From contig CAMAQA010000012.1 in NCBI GenBank assembly GCA_945860415.1, positions 1 through 49,700 on the forward strand: a stretch of 49,700 nt of DNA, in the 5' to 3' direction. Source of the stretch: Bacteriovorax stolpii (GTDB lineage Bacteria; Bdellovibrionota; UBA1018). Position numbers and translations under genes: made by a program. A model generated the notes under the pieces. The model was given only the letters and a program-made list of their open reading frames with translations. It made no database searches and was not told where the DNA came from. Every line of letters begins with the position of its first letter. The stretch's first letter is position 1. Below are positions 8,206-15,602 of the stretch, piece after piece.

Positions 8206-8958
8206 ATGTCTGAAACTGCCAAGAAGCCCCTCGCCCTCGTCACCGGCGGATCACGCGGAATCGGCAAGGCCATCTCGAAGAAGCTCGCCGCTGATGGATT
8301 TCACGTCCTGGTGAACTTTGCCTCGAGCGAGGAGAAGGCCCGCCAGGTCGTCGAGGAGATTACGGCTACCGGCGGTTCGGCCGAGCTCTGCGGTTTCAAC
8401 GTCGCATCCTCCACGGCTGTCGACGAGGCGATCGAGCGCGTCACCAAGGCCCATGGCGCACCGCTCGCCGTTCTGGTCAACAACGCCGGAATCACGATCG
8501 ACGGCCTGCTCATGCGTCTCAAGGATGAAGACCTCGACAAGACGCTGGATGTCGACCTCAAGGGTGCCATTTATTGCACCCGGGCAGCCACCCGGGGCAT
8601 GATGCGCGCTCGCGCGGGCAGCATCATCCAGATTTCTTCGGTCATTGGCGAGATGGGCAACGCGGGCCAGAGCGCCTACTCCGCAGCAAAAGCAGGCCTC
8701 ATTGGCTTCACGAAAAGTGTGGCAAAAGAGCTGGGAAGTCGCGGAGTTCGGGCCAATGTCATCACCCCTGGATTCATCGCCACCGAGATGACTCAGGACT
8801 TGACGGAGGCCCAAAAAGAGGGAATGCTGCGCAACATTCCGCTGGGATTTGTCGCCGAACCAGAGGACGTGGCAAACTTCGTTGCGTTCCTTGCTTCTTC
8901 GGCAAGTCGCTACATCACCGGTCAGGTGATTGGAGTGAACGGCGGTTTGTACATCTGA
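8206..8958 (+). CDS. fabG: 3-oxoacyl-ACP reductase (FabG)
   Basis: An NADPH-dependent short-chain dehydrogenase that reduces 3-ketoacyl-ACP in each elongation round. The 250-residue protein has the cofactor loop [12 protein letters not shown], the catalytic Ser in [13 protein letters not shown] and the YSAAK pair. The end reads [18 protein letters not shown], typical of FabG. ATG 8206 follows an AAAGGAT ribosome-binding site. The frame is open far upstream, but that part overlaps fabD in another frame and is not family sequence. Confidence 0.96.
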   Translation: MSETAKKPLALVTGGSRGIGKAISKKLAADGFHVLVNFASSEEKARQVVEEITATGGSAELCGFNVASSTAVDEAIERVTKAHGAPLAVLVNNAGITIDGLLMRLKDEDLDKTLDVDLKGAIYCTRAATRGMMRARAGSIIQISSVIGEMGNAGQSAYSAAKAGLIGFTKSVAKELGSRGVRANVITPGFIATEMTQDLTEAQKEGMLRNIPLGFVAEPEDVANFVAFLASSASRYITGQVIGVNGGLYI

Positions 8959-8978
8959 TTAATTTTGGAGATAAAAGC

Positions 8979-9221
8979 ATGTCTGCTTCTTTGGAAGAAA
9001 GAGTCAAGAACCTGATCTGCGACCAGCTGGCCGTTGAAGCCGAAAAGGTCACCCCCACGGCTTCCTTCATCGAGGATCTCGGTGCCGACAGCCTCGACAT
9101 CGTCGAGCTCGTCATGCAGATGGAAGAAGAGTTCGACCTCGATATTCCGGATGAAGATGCAGAAAAGATGAAGACCGTCGGCGATGTCGTGAAGTACATC
9201 GCTTCGAAGACCACTCACTGA
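8979..9221 (+). CDS. acpP: acyl carrier protein
   Basis: The 80-residue acidic four-helix carrier that holds growing acyl chains on a phosphopantetheine arm. The attachment serine is Ser38 in [12 protein letters not shown], followed by [18 protein letters not shown], the classic helix II-III sequence. ATG 8979 is preceded by TTTGGAG. Its place between fabG and fabF is the standard order. The next gene follows after 96 bases that contain a stable hairpin. Confidence 0.97.
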   Translation: MSASLEERVKNLICDQLAVEAEKVTPTASFIEDLGADSLDIVELVMQMEEEFDLDIPDEDAEKMKTVGDVVKYIASKTTH

Positions 9222-9247
9222 GTTTTCTTCGCGCGACGTTTTTTTAT

Positions 9248-9287
9248 CGGGACGCACCGGGGGCCTTCGGCGCTTCCGTGCGTCCCG
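9248..9287 (+). other. RNA hairpin between acpP and fabF
   Basis: Perfect 10-bp inverted repeat CGGGACGCAC (9248-9257) and GTGCGTCCCG (9278-9287), with a 20-base loop that can itself form a small GCC-TTC-GGC stem. A T run (about 9239-9245) precedes the stem rather than following it, so it does not look like an ordinary plus-strand terminator. It may protect the abundant acpP message or limit read-through into fabF. This role is inferred. Confidence 0.5.
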
Positions 9288-9317
9288 AGTCATTTCAGGG
9301 GTCAGGAGAGATTTGAA

Positions 9318-10643
9318 ATGAGTGCAGGCACTTCCAACAATCGCAGAGTCGTTGTCACTGGAATCGGAGCGGTTTGTCCGCTTGGCCAGAACATCGGTGA
9401 AATCTGGAACAACGCCATCGAAGGCAAGTCCGGCGTTGACCGTATTTCGCTCTTCGATCTGACGGATTGCCCTGTGACCATCGCCGGTGAAGTGAAGAAC
9501 TTCGACGTCACGAAGCCCGTGGGTCCGTTCCAGCCTCGTCCGAACCAACCAGATGCAGCTCCGTTGACCCAGGCGGCGAACGCCAAGGAAATGCGCAAGA
9601 TGGGACGTTTCATTCATCTGGCGCTTGCCGCCGGAATGGACGCCTACGCTGACTCCGGCCTAGATGCCCACCGGTCGAAGATCCATCCTGAGCGCATGGG
9701 CTGCAATATCGGCGTGGGCATGGGTGGCCTGCCCGAGATCGCCGACGTCTATGACAGCCTGATCACCAAGGGCTACAAGCGCATCACCCCGTTCTTCATT
9801 CCCCAGGTCATTCCGAACATGGCCGCCGGACATCTCAGCATGCTGCTCGACCTCAAGGGTCCGAACATGTGCAACGTCACGGCCTGCTCTTCGAGCGCCC
9901 ACAGCATCGGAGAGTCGTTCCGCATGATCACTCGCGGCGACGCGGACATCATGGTTACCGGCGGCGCTGAAGCCGTCATCAGCAAACTCGGCATTGGCGG
10001 CTTTGCCGTGATGCGTGCGCTGTCCACGCGCAACGAAGAGCCTACGAAGGCCTCGCGTCCGTTCGATACCGGCCGCGACGGCTTCGTCATGGGCGAAGGT
10101 GGCGCGGTCCTCATCCTCGAGGAGTACGAGCACGCCAAAAAGCGCGGCGCGAAGATTTATGGCGAGATCAAGGGCTACGGACTTTCGGCCGACGCCTACC
10201 ACATGACCTCTCCGGCGCCGGAAGGCGAAGGCGGTGGGCGCGCAATGGCCATGGCGCTTCGTGACGCCGGCATCAACCCGGACGAGGTCGGTTACGTCAA
10301 CGCGCACGGCACGTCGACTCCGGCAGGAGATGTCGAAGAAGCGCGCGCCATTGCCCGCGTTTTCCCGAATGCTCCGAAGCATCTGCACATCAGCTCGACC
10401 AAGTCGATGACCGGCCACCTTCTCGGAGCAGCCGGAGCCATCGAGACAATCTTCTCGCTGCTCGCGGTCAAGGAAGGAGTCATTCCGCCGACCATCAATC
10501 TCGAGAATCTGGATCCGGGCTGCACTGAAACCGGTATCGACTTCACCGCGAACCGCGCTGCCCAAAAGAACTTCAGGTATGCCCTGTCCAACAGCTTCGG
10601 CTTTGGCGGTACGAACGCTTCGCTGATCGTCGGAAAGATTTGA
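9318..10643 (+). CDS. fabF: 3-oxoacyl-ACP synthase II (FabF)
   Basis: FabF elongates acyl-ACP with malonyl-ACP. The 441-residue protein carries the Cys-His-His active site: Cys190 (TACSSSAHS), His330 (NAHGTSTPAGD) and His367 (SMTGHLLGAAG), plus the C-terminal NSFGFGGTNASL. FabF is usually about 412 residues. The extra length is a Pro/Gln/Ala-rich insertion at roughly 67-92, between the NFDVTKPVG and EMRKMGRF segments, where dimer-interface or cap loops lie. The ribosome-binding site CAGGAGAG precedes ATG 9318. It closes the fatty-acid block. Confidence 0.96.
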   Translation: MSAGTSNNRRVVVTGIGAVCPLGQNIGEIWNNAIEGKSGVDRISLFDLTDCPVTIAGEVKNFDVTKPVGPFQPRPNQPDAAPLTQAANAKEMRKMGRFIHLALAAGMDAYADSGLDAHRSKIHPERMGCNIGVGMGGLPEIADVYDSLITKGYKRITPFFIPQVIPNMAAGHLSMLLDLKGPNMCNVTACSSSAHSIGESFRMITRGDADIMVTGGAEAVISKLGIGGFAVMRALSTRNEEPTKASRPFDTGRDGFVMGEGGAVLILEEYEHAKKRGAKIYGEIKGYGLSADAYHMTSPAPEGEGGGRAMAMALRDAGINPDEVGYVNAHGTSTPAGDVEEARAIARVFPNAPKHLHISSTKSMTGHLLGAAGAIETIFSLLAVKEGVIPPTINLENLDPGCTETGIDFTANRAAQKNFRYALSNSFGFGGTNASLIVGKI

Positions 10644-10647
10644 CGCC

Positions 10648-11136
10648 ATGACATCGGGAACCACGAAGCGAAAGATCTGGATCGCCTCCGATCACGCGGG
10701 GTTCGCGCTCAAGGCCGAAATCCAGCGCCTTCTTCCCGACTATGACTGGCAGGACATCGGTCCGATCGACGGTGCCAGCAGCGTGGATTATCCAGATTTT
10801 GCCAAGAAGCTGGGCCAGGAGATTGCCCACCGAAATGGCAATGGCGAAAGCGCGGTGGGCATCCTGATTTGCGGAAGCGGCATCGGAATGAGCATCGCAG
10901 CGAACAAGATTTCGGGCATTCGCGCAGCACTGGTAGAGAACCCGATTTCGGCCCGCCTCTCACGCGAGCACAACGACGCCAATGTCCTCTGCCTGGGATC
11001 TCGCATCCTTGCCCCTGAGTACGGTGCCGAGATCACGAAGATCTGGCTCGAAACCCCGTTCAGCGGAAACCCGCGTCACTGCATGCGGGTGAAGAAGATT
11101 TCGGAACTGGAGTCCTCCACGGAGACCAAGTCATGA
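10648..11136 (+). CDS. rpiB: ribose-5-phosphate isomerase B
   Basis: RpiB interconverts ribose-5-phosphate and ribulose-5-phosphate in the pentose phosphate pathway. The 162-residue protein shows [11 protein letters not shown] at the start, [14 protein letters not shown] with the active cysteine, and [15 protein letters not shown]. It starts 4 bases after fabF and its TGA overlaps the glyA ATG (ATGA), so the three genes are translationally coupled. rpiB followed by glyA is a widespread pairing. Confidence 0.95.
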   Translation: MTSGTTKRKIWIASDHAGFALKAEIQRLLPDYDWQDIGPIDGASSVDYPDFAKKLGQEIAHRNGNGESAVGILICGSGIGMSIAANKISGIRAALVENPISARLSREHNDANVLCLGSRILAPEYGAEITKIWLETPFSGNPRHCMRVKKISELESSTETKS

Positions 11137-12470
11137 AGCGCACGCACTCCCCTACGTTTGACATGATGCTCGTCGAATCGGATATGGAGATGGCCCAGAT
11201 CCTCGATGATGAGTATCTGCGCGAAGAGCATGGGCTCGAACTGATTGCTTCAGAAAACTACGCCAGCCGCGCCGTGATGGAGGCGCAGGGCTCGGTGCTC
11301 ACGAACAAGTATGCGGAAGGTTATCCTAGCAAGCGCTACTACGGCGGATGCACTTTCGCGGATGCCGCCGAAAAGCTTGCGATCGATCGACTCTGCCAGC
11401 TCTATGGAGCAGAAGCTGCGAATGTTCAGCCGCATTCGGGCTCGCAGGCCAACATGGCCGTCTATCTGGCGCTTCTGCAGCCCGGAGAAAAGCTTCTCGG
11501 CATGAGCCTGTCTCATGGCGGTCACCTCACCCACGGTTCGCCCGTCAACTTCAGCGGCAGGCTCTTCCAGGCCGTGCATTATGGCCTCAACGAGCAGACC
11601 GAACGCCTCGACTATGACATGGTTCGCGACATTGCCCTTCGCGAGAAGCCGAAGGTTCTTGTCGCCGGCGCCAGCGCCTACTCGCGCATCATTGATTTCG
11701 AAACCATGGGCAAGATCGCGCGCGAAGTCGGCGCGGACCTCGTGGTCGACATGGCCCACATTTCTGGTCTGGTCGCCGCAGGGCTGCACCCCTCGCCCGT
11801 TCCGCATTCGACCTATGTCACGTCCACCACGCACAAGACCCTTCGCGGTCCGCGCGGCGGCATCATCCTCTGCTCGGCAGAGCGCCTGAAGGCGGTCAAT
11901 TCGTGGATCTTTCCCGGAATCCAGGGCGGACCGCTGATGCATGTCATTGCCGCCAAGGCTGTGGCGTTTGGTGAAGCACTCCAGCCGTCTTTCAAGCAGT
12001 ACCAGAAACAGGTGATCTTGAACGCACAGGCGCTTTCTGCTGCGCTGATCGAAAAGGGTTTCCACATTGTCACTGGTGGAACTGACAACCACCTGATGCT
12101 GGTCGACCTCTCGCGCTCGAAGGTGGGCGCAGGCGAGATCACCGGAAAGGACGCTGAAGGCTGGCTCGATCTGTCGGGCCTGACCGTGAACAAGAATACG
12201 GTTCCTCACGAAAAGCGAAGCCCGTTTGTCACGAGCGGAATCCGCCTCGGCACGCCGGCCCTGACCACGCGAGGCATGATGGAAGCCGAGATGAAGCAGG
12301 TGGCCTCGTGGATTGCCGAGGTGCTCGAGTCGCGCGGCAATGAGGCCGTGATGACGAAGGTTCATGCCGAAGTGCGTGAGCTCTGCGAAGGCTTTCCGGT
12401 CTATTTCGACGAGCACGGCGATGACCACGCCGAAGGCAGCTGCTGCGACCCGCAGGGAGGCTGCTGCTGA
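11133..12470 (+). CDS. glyA: serine hydroxymethyltransferase with Cys-rich C-terminal tail
   Basis: GlyA converts serine and tetrahydrofolate to glycine and methylene-tetrahydrofolate, the main one-carbon source. Motifs: [42 protein letters not shown], and the PLP lysine Lys235 in [13 protein letters not shown]. The 445-residue length exceeds the usual 415-420. The excess includes an internal segment (near the [16 protein letters not shown] stretch) and an unusual C-terminal tail ending [11 protein letters not shown], with four cysteines at 437, 438, 444 and 445. The stop overlaps the nrdR start by one base. Confidence 0.96.
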   Translation: MKRTHSPTFDMMLVESDMEMAQILDDEYLREEHGLELIASENYASRAVMEAQGSVLTNKYAEGYPSKRYYGGCTFADAAEKLAIDRLCQLYGAEAANVQPHSGSQANMAVYLALLQPGEKLLGMSLSHGGHLTHGSPVNFSGRLFQAVHYGLNEQTERLDYDMVRDIALREKPKVLVAGASAYSRIIDFETMGKIAREVGADLVVDMAHISGLVAAGLHPSPVPHSTYVTSTTHKTLRGPRGGIILCSAERLKAVNSWIFPGIQGGPLMHVIAAKAVAFGEALQPSFKQYQKQVILNAQALSAALIEKGFHIVTGGTDNHLMLVDLSRSKVGAGEITGKDAEGWLDLSGLTVNKNTVPHEKRSPFVTSGIRLGTPALTTRGMMEAEMKQVASWIAEVLESRGNEAVMTKVHAEVRELCEGFPVYFDEHGDDHAEGSCCDPQGGCC

Positions 12471-12994
12471 TGCGCTGCCCGTACTGTTCCGCAGTCGAGA
12501 CAAAAGTCATCGACTCGCGGCTGAATCAGAGCGGCGACATCACTCGCCGCCGGCGCGAATGCCCGAACTGTGACGGCCGCTTCACGACCTACGAACGCGT
12601 GGAGGAAGTCATGCCCGTCGTCATCAAGAAGGACGGCAGGCGCGAACCCTTCAATCGCACCAAGGTGCTCGAAGGCATCCAGAAGTCCTGCCAGAAGCGC
12701 CCCGTGGCCATGCTTCAGGTGGAGGACTCGGTCATCCGCATCGAAAAGCGCATCCAGGCCTATGGCCTGAAGGAAATTCCCTCGCGCACGATCGGTCAGA
12801 TGGTGATGCAGGAGCTGCACAAGCTCGACAAGGTGGCCTACGTCCGCTTCGCCTCCGTGTATCGCGATTTTCGCGACGTCGAGGAGTTCGTGGCCGAGCT
12901 CAGCCTTCAGGAGCCTCCGATGTCGGAGGAGGATCCCTCACTGCTTGTTTTTCCTTTTGCCGCAAACCCCGGCAATGAACCGTCCAGGAGTTGA
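12470..12994 (+). CDS. nrdR: transcriptional repressor NrdR
   Basis: NrdR senses dATP/ATP and represses ribonucleotide reductase genes. The 174-residue protein has the N-terminal zinc ribbon (Cys3, Cys6, Cys31, Cys34) with the RRRRECPNC signature. An ATP-cone at about 46-136 follows, beginning PVVIKKDGRREPFNRTKVLEGI. A C-terminal tail of about 20 residues goes beyond the normal length. Its ATG overlaps the glyA stop (TGATG). The placement between glyA and nusB is common in Proteobacteria. I see no obvious NrdR box here, as expected since nrd genes are elsewhere. Confidence 0.95.
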   Translation: MRCPYCSAVETKVIDSRLNQSGDITRRRRECPNCDGRFTTYERVEEVMPVVIKKDGRREPFNRTKVLEGIQKSCQKRPVAMLQVEDSVIRIEKRIQAYGLKEIPSRTIGQMVMQELHKLDKVAYVRFASVYRDFRDVEEFVAELSLQEPPMSEEDPSLLVFPFAANPGNEPSRS

Positions 12995-12996
12995 TG

Positions 12997-13488
12997 ATGT
13001 CCGAGCAGAACAGCACCCCGCAGAAGAAGTCCTCTGGTTCGCGCAGGCAGGCACGTGAAGCCGCGCTCCAGATCCTGTATCGCATGGACGGAATGCCTGC
13101 CGCGGACCTCGAGGCGCTGCTGACCGATGCACGCCGGCTCGCGGCCGAGCTGGCAACCCACTTTGCCCATTTCCTGGTGCCGGAAGGCCAGCGTGAGTTT
13201 GCCGCCGATCTCGCAGCAGGCGCCCTTCGTGAACGCCAAAAAATCGACGGCATCATCGAAGCGGCCCAGACCCAGTGGAAGCTGGGTCGAATGGCCGCCA
13301 TCGACCGCAACCTCCTGCGCCTGGCCGTCCACGAAATGCTCGTTTTTACCGACATCCCTCCGTCGGTGACGATCAACGAGGCCATCGAGCTCGCCAAGCA
13401 GTTCAGTGCCGCCGACTCGCCGGCCTTCATCAACGGCATCCTCGACCAGGTTGCCCGCGAGAATCGTCCGACCGCCGCGAGTTCTTGA
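12997..13488 (+). CDS. nusB: transcription antitermination protein NusB
   Basis: NusB is an all-helical RNA-binding factor that joins NusE (S10) in rRNA antitermination. The 163-residue protein has RRQAREAALQILYRMDG at the front and the C-terminal DRNLLRLAVHEMLVF...SVTINEAIELAKQFSAADSPAFINGILD block. Three in-frame start codons lie in a row (TTG, ATG, ATG). The last at 12997 is best spaced from CCAGGAG (12984-12990). It follows nrdR with a short overlap or none, depending on start. Confidence 0.93.
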   Translation: MSEQNSTPQKKSSGSRRQAREAALQILYRMDGMPAADLEALLTDARRLAAELATHFAHFLVPEGQREFAADLAAGALRERQKIDGIIEAAQTQWKLGRMAAIDRNLLRLAVHEMLVFTDIPPSVTINEAIELAKQFSAADSPAFINGILDQVARENRPTAASS

Positions 13489-13549
13489 CCGGATTCTTTC
13501 GGGCAGGCGATGATGGAAGACGGGGACAAGGACGCCCTCTTTCGAAGTG

Positions 13550-14002
13550 ATGAAAAGCCCGAAGGACACGCACTGGAACGAATCTGACCTTTCCTTGGAC
13601 CGCCTTCTCACCGAAGGACAGGCTTCCGGTTGCGTCGTCACCCTGTCTTCATCAGAACGTCCTCCGCTCGGCTGGGCCGGCATGATCGACTGGCGGACAC
13701 GCGGCGCCATCAGCCATTCCATTCGAGCAGGAATCTTCAGTGGTGAGGCCGGAGAGTGCAGCTACCTGCCGTGGTCGTTCCACGATCGAACCCTGCATAT
13801 CCTGCTGGTGGGAGTCGGCAAGAGCACGAAGCCCGGACTTCGGGGCGCGCTGCCTTCGACCACCCTCTCGGTTCTCGAAAAGAACCTGAAGAAGCTTTCC
13901 GGAATCCAGTGGGCTGTTTCTCGATCCGAGTTTCCAGAAAAAACCTGGAGTGTGCTTTCGAGCGCCATTCCTGAAGGAGGTGCGCTTTGGATCACCGCCT
14001 GA
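13550..14002 (+). CDS. unknown protein 1 of four-gene cluster (possible M17 N-domain-like fold)
   Basis: 150 residues, no signal peptide or membrane helix. The stretch DRTLHILLVGVGKSTKPG resembles the strand-loop of the N-terminal macro-like domain of leucyl aminopeptidases (family M17), where a VGLGK-type motif is usual. No aminopeptidase catalytic domain follows. This resemblance is weak. A GTG one codon earlier (13547) is possible. It starts about 60 bases after nusB and overlaps the next gene by 16 bases, so it belongs to a tight unit of four unknown genes. Confidence 0.7.
   Translation: MKSPKDTHWNESDLSLDRLLTEGQASGCVVTLSSSERPPLGWAGMIDWRTRGAISHSIRAGIFSGEAGECSYLPWSFHDRTLHILLVGVGKSTKPGLRGALPSTTLSVLEKNLKKLSGIQWAVSRSEFPEKTWSVLSSAIPEGGALWITA
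13974..13981 (+). promoter_or_regulatory. strong ribosome-binding site deciding a TTG start
   Basis: AAGGAGGT, a near-perfect anti-16S match, lies inside the end of the preceding gene, 5 bases ahead of TTG 13987. No ATG or GTG of the downstream frame is as well placed, so the next gene very probably begins at TTG. Confidence 0.8.
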
Positions 14003-14433
14003 AGGACAAGTCCGCTCATTCAGCCGAGGCGATTCGTGAGGCAGCTCCATCGCTTCCGCCGCGAACCGAGGCACAGTTTCTGGCGCAGCTGCCGGAGCTG
14101 GCGGAAGCGCTGCTGGAGCTTTCCGAGGATTACGAGTCGTCGCTCCTGGGGTTGAGTCGCACGCTCAAGACCGCAGACTTCATGCGCGGCTGGGGTGTAC
14201 TTGAAACCCTTGCCCGCGAAAGCCTGATGGAACGCGCTCGTGCGGCTGTCGAGAAGCGCGCACAGGAGGCTCGCGAGCAGGCAGTCGTCCAGGCACAGAC
14301 GGCAAAGCCCAGCATCCCCCGCCGCACGATCGAGTCAGCCATCAAATCGCAAGCCATGAAGGCCTTGGATGACCCCGGCGTCCTGAACGCCCTGAAGCAA
14401 TGGACCCACTCGCGCGGCTCTGGCAGACGCTGA
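13987..14433 (+). CDS. unknown protein 2 of four-gene cluster, helical
   Basis: 148 residues starting at TTG, supported by an excellent ribosome-binding site. The sequence is Ala, Glu and Leu rich and almost wholly helical (QFLAQLPELAEALLELSEDYESSLLGLSR, then long ERARAAVEKRAQEAREQAVVQAQ segments), consistent with a coiled-coil or helical bundle. The end is basic. No family recognised. It overlaps both neighbours, by 16 and 34 bases, implying coordinated expression and perhaps a protein complex. Confidence 0.7.
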   Translation: MDHRLKDKSAHSAEAIREAAPSLPPRTEAQFLAQLPELAEALLELSEDYESSLLGLSRTLKTADFMRGWGVLETLARESLMERARAAVEKRAQEAREQAVVQAQTAKPSIPRRTIESAIKSQAMKALDDPGVLNALKQWTHSRGSGRR

Positions 14434-15023
14434 CCCGATCACGGCAGGCGTGGCAGCAGGCGCCCGATCCGGTTCGGCGCATGGCACTCCTGCGCGAGCT
14501 TTTTCGCGAAGTGCACCGGCTCTACAATGAGGTTCTTGTCGGCCATGCCGCTTCGTCCTTGGACGAGTTTCGTGCAATCCATGCGTCGCTCGAGCACATT
14601 CCTGGGGCGCTGGAGCATCTGGATTCGAACGAGCTGAAGTCGCTGCTTTCGAAAACCACAGACCTGCCGGACCTGCTTCGGGGGCTGAAGCTGGAGGCCG
14701 GATCGGATGTGGCTCCTTCGCAGGAGCACGCAGAACCCTTCAGTGCGAAGTCCTCTCCGCGTGAAGCTGTTCCGGCATTTCTCGATCGTCCGGATCGCAG
14801 CTGGGAACGTCTGATCTGGCGTGCAGCCACAAGCTCGACCGATTGGCAGCTCGAATCGAAGATCGCGACGCTCTCGCTCCGTGAATTTGGGGTTTTGGCG
14901 CAGGACCGTGAGCGAGAACTCTCGCAGGATGGAATCGTCCTTGCCGTGTCCTGCCTGACAAGTTCCGGCGACATTCGCGAATGGCAGTGGCATTATCTCT
15001 CTCCGAAGGGAGATCAGCCGTGA
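14400..15023 (+). CDS. unknown protein 3 of four-gene cluster
   Basis: 207 residues, soluble. The first half is helical (LARLWQTLTRSRQAWQQ, LLRELFREVHRLYNEVL). A Pro/Ser-rich linker near 105-130 separates it from a second part with alternating segments and two Trp-rich stretches (RSWERLIWRAA, EWQWHYLSP). No catalytic motif or known domain is evident. The stop codon overlaps the GTG start of the next gene in a GTGA arrangement, a classic sign of translational coupling. Confidence 0.7.
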   Translation: MDPLARLWQTLTRSRQAWQQAPDPVRRMALLRELFREVHRLYNEVLVGHAASSLDEFRAIHASLEHIPGALEHLDSNELKSLLSKTTDLPDLLRGLKLEAGSDVAPSQEHAEPFSAKSSPREAVPAFLDRPDRSWERLIWRAATSSTDWQLESKIATLSLREFGVLAQDRERELSQDGIVLAVSCLTSSGDIREWQWHYLSPKGDQP

Positions 15024-15571
15024 AGCTTGCCGAGTTTCTGATGGAAGTACTGCAGTCGCACGGACAGGTGCTGCTTCGACTTGCCGCACTCCTGGGTGAA
15101 GACGAGCTACTGGAGCTTCTGGAGCAGGCCGAAGAGCTCCATCCTTCGGACGTGTCGAACGTAGAGACCGAGAAGCGCTGGGAGTCTGAAACTCGCGCGC
15201 GACTGGTGCCCTCGCCGGGCGACACGGCCCAGAGCGGCTTTGCAATGATCCAATCCACCGTGCACGAGATGAATCTTCCATCCGTGCTCGAGTTCTATGT
15301 CTGGGCCTATCCGCATTACCGCGCCTTCATGGAGAGCGGCATCGACCTCTCCTACCGGATTCCACGCATCACGTCGACGGGTGCTCCGAGCGAGTCGGGA
15401 GTGAGCCTGGTGGACGAAGCTGTGGCGCAGGCCAAGGACTGGTTCCGCAAGCTTCCGATTCATCCGTCTCAGGCGCCAGCAGCAGAGCGCGCGGCAGAGA
15501 TTCCCTGGCTGCGCTTTCGTACGGAAGTTTTGAAACGCGTCGGAAAACGGCCTCTTGGGCCGGTGTATTAG
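15020..15571 (+). CDS. unknown protein 4 of four-gene cluster
   Basis: 183 residues from GTG 15020, which has GGGAG 7 bases upstream and overlaps the previous stop. An upstream ATG (14981) lies fully inside the previous gene and has no ribosome-binding site. The N-terminal 45 residues are strongly helical and acidic (LLRLAALLGEDELLELLEQAEEL). The middle has an aromatic-rich stretch (VLEFYVWAYPHYRAFME). The end is basic (EVLKRVGKRPLGPVY). No family recognised. A short gap of about 30 bases leads to the cyclase gene. Confidence 0.7.
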   Translation: MKLAEFLMEVLQSHGQVLLRLAALLGEDELLELLEQAEELHPSDVSNVETEKRWESETRARLVPSPGDTAQSGFAMIQSTVHEMNLPSVLEFYVWAYPHYRAFMESGIDLSYRIPRITSTGAPSESGVSLVDEAVAQAKDWFRKLPIHPSQAPAAERAAEIPWLRFRTEVLKRVGKRPLGPVY

Positions 15572-15602
15572 GGTTTAGCCTTTGCACTCCGATACGACGT
15601 CG

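Noticed and set aside
13510..13584. Short peptide frame beginning ATG 13510 after nusB
   Set aside because: Only about 25 codons, overlaps the next gene, no ribosome-binding site of quality.
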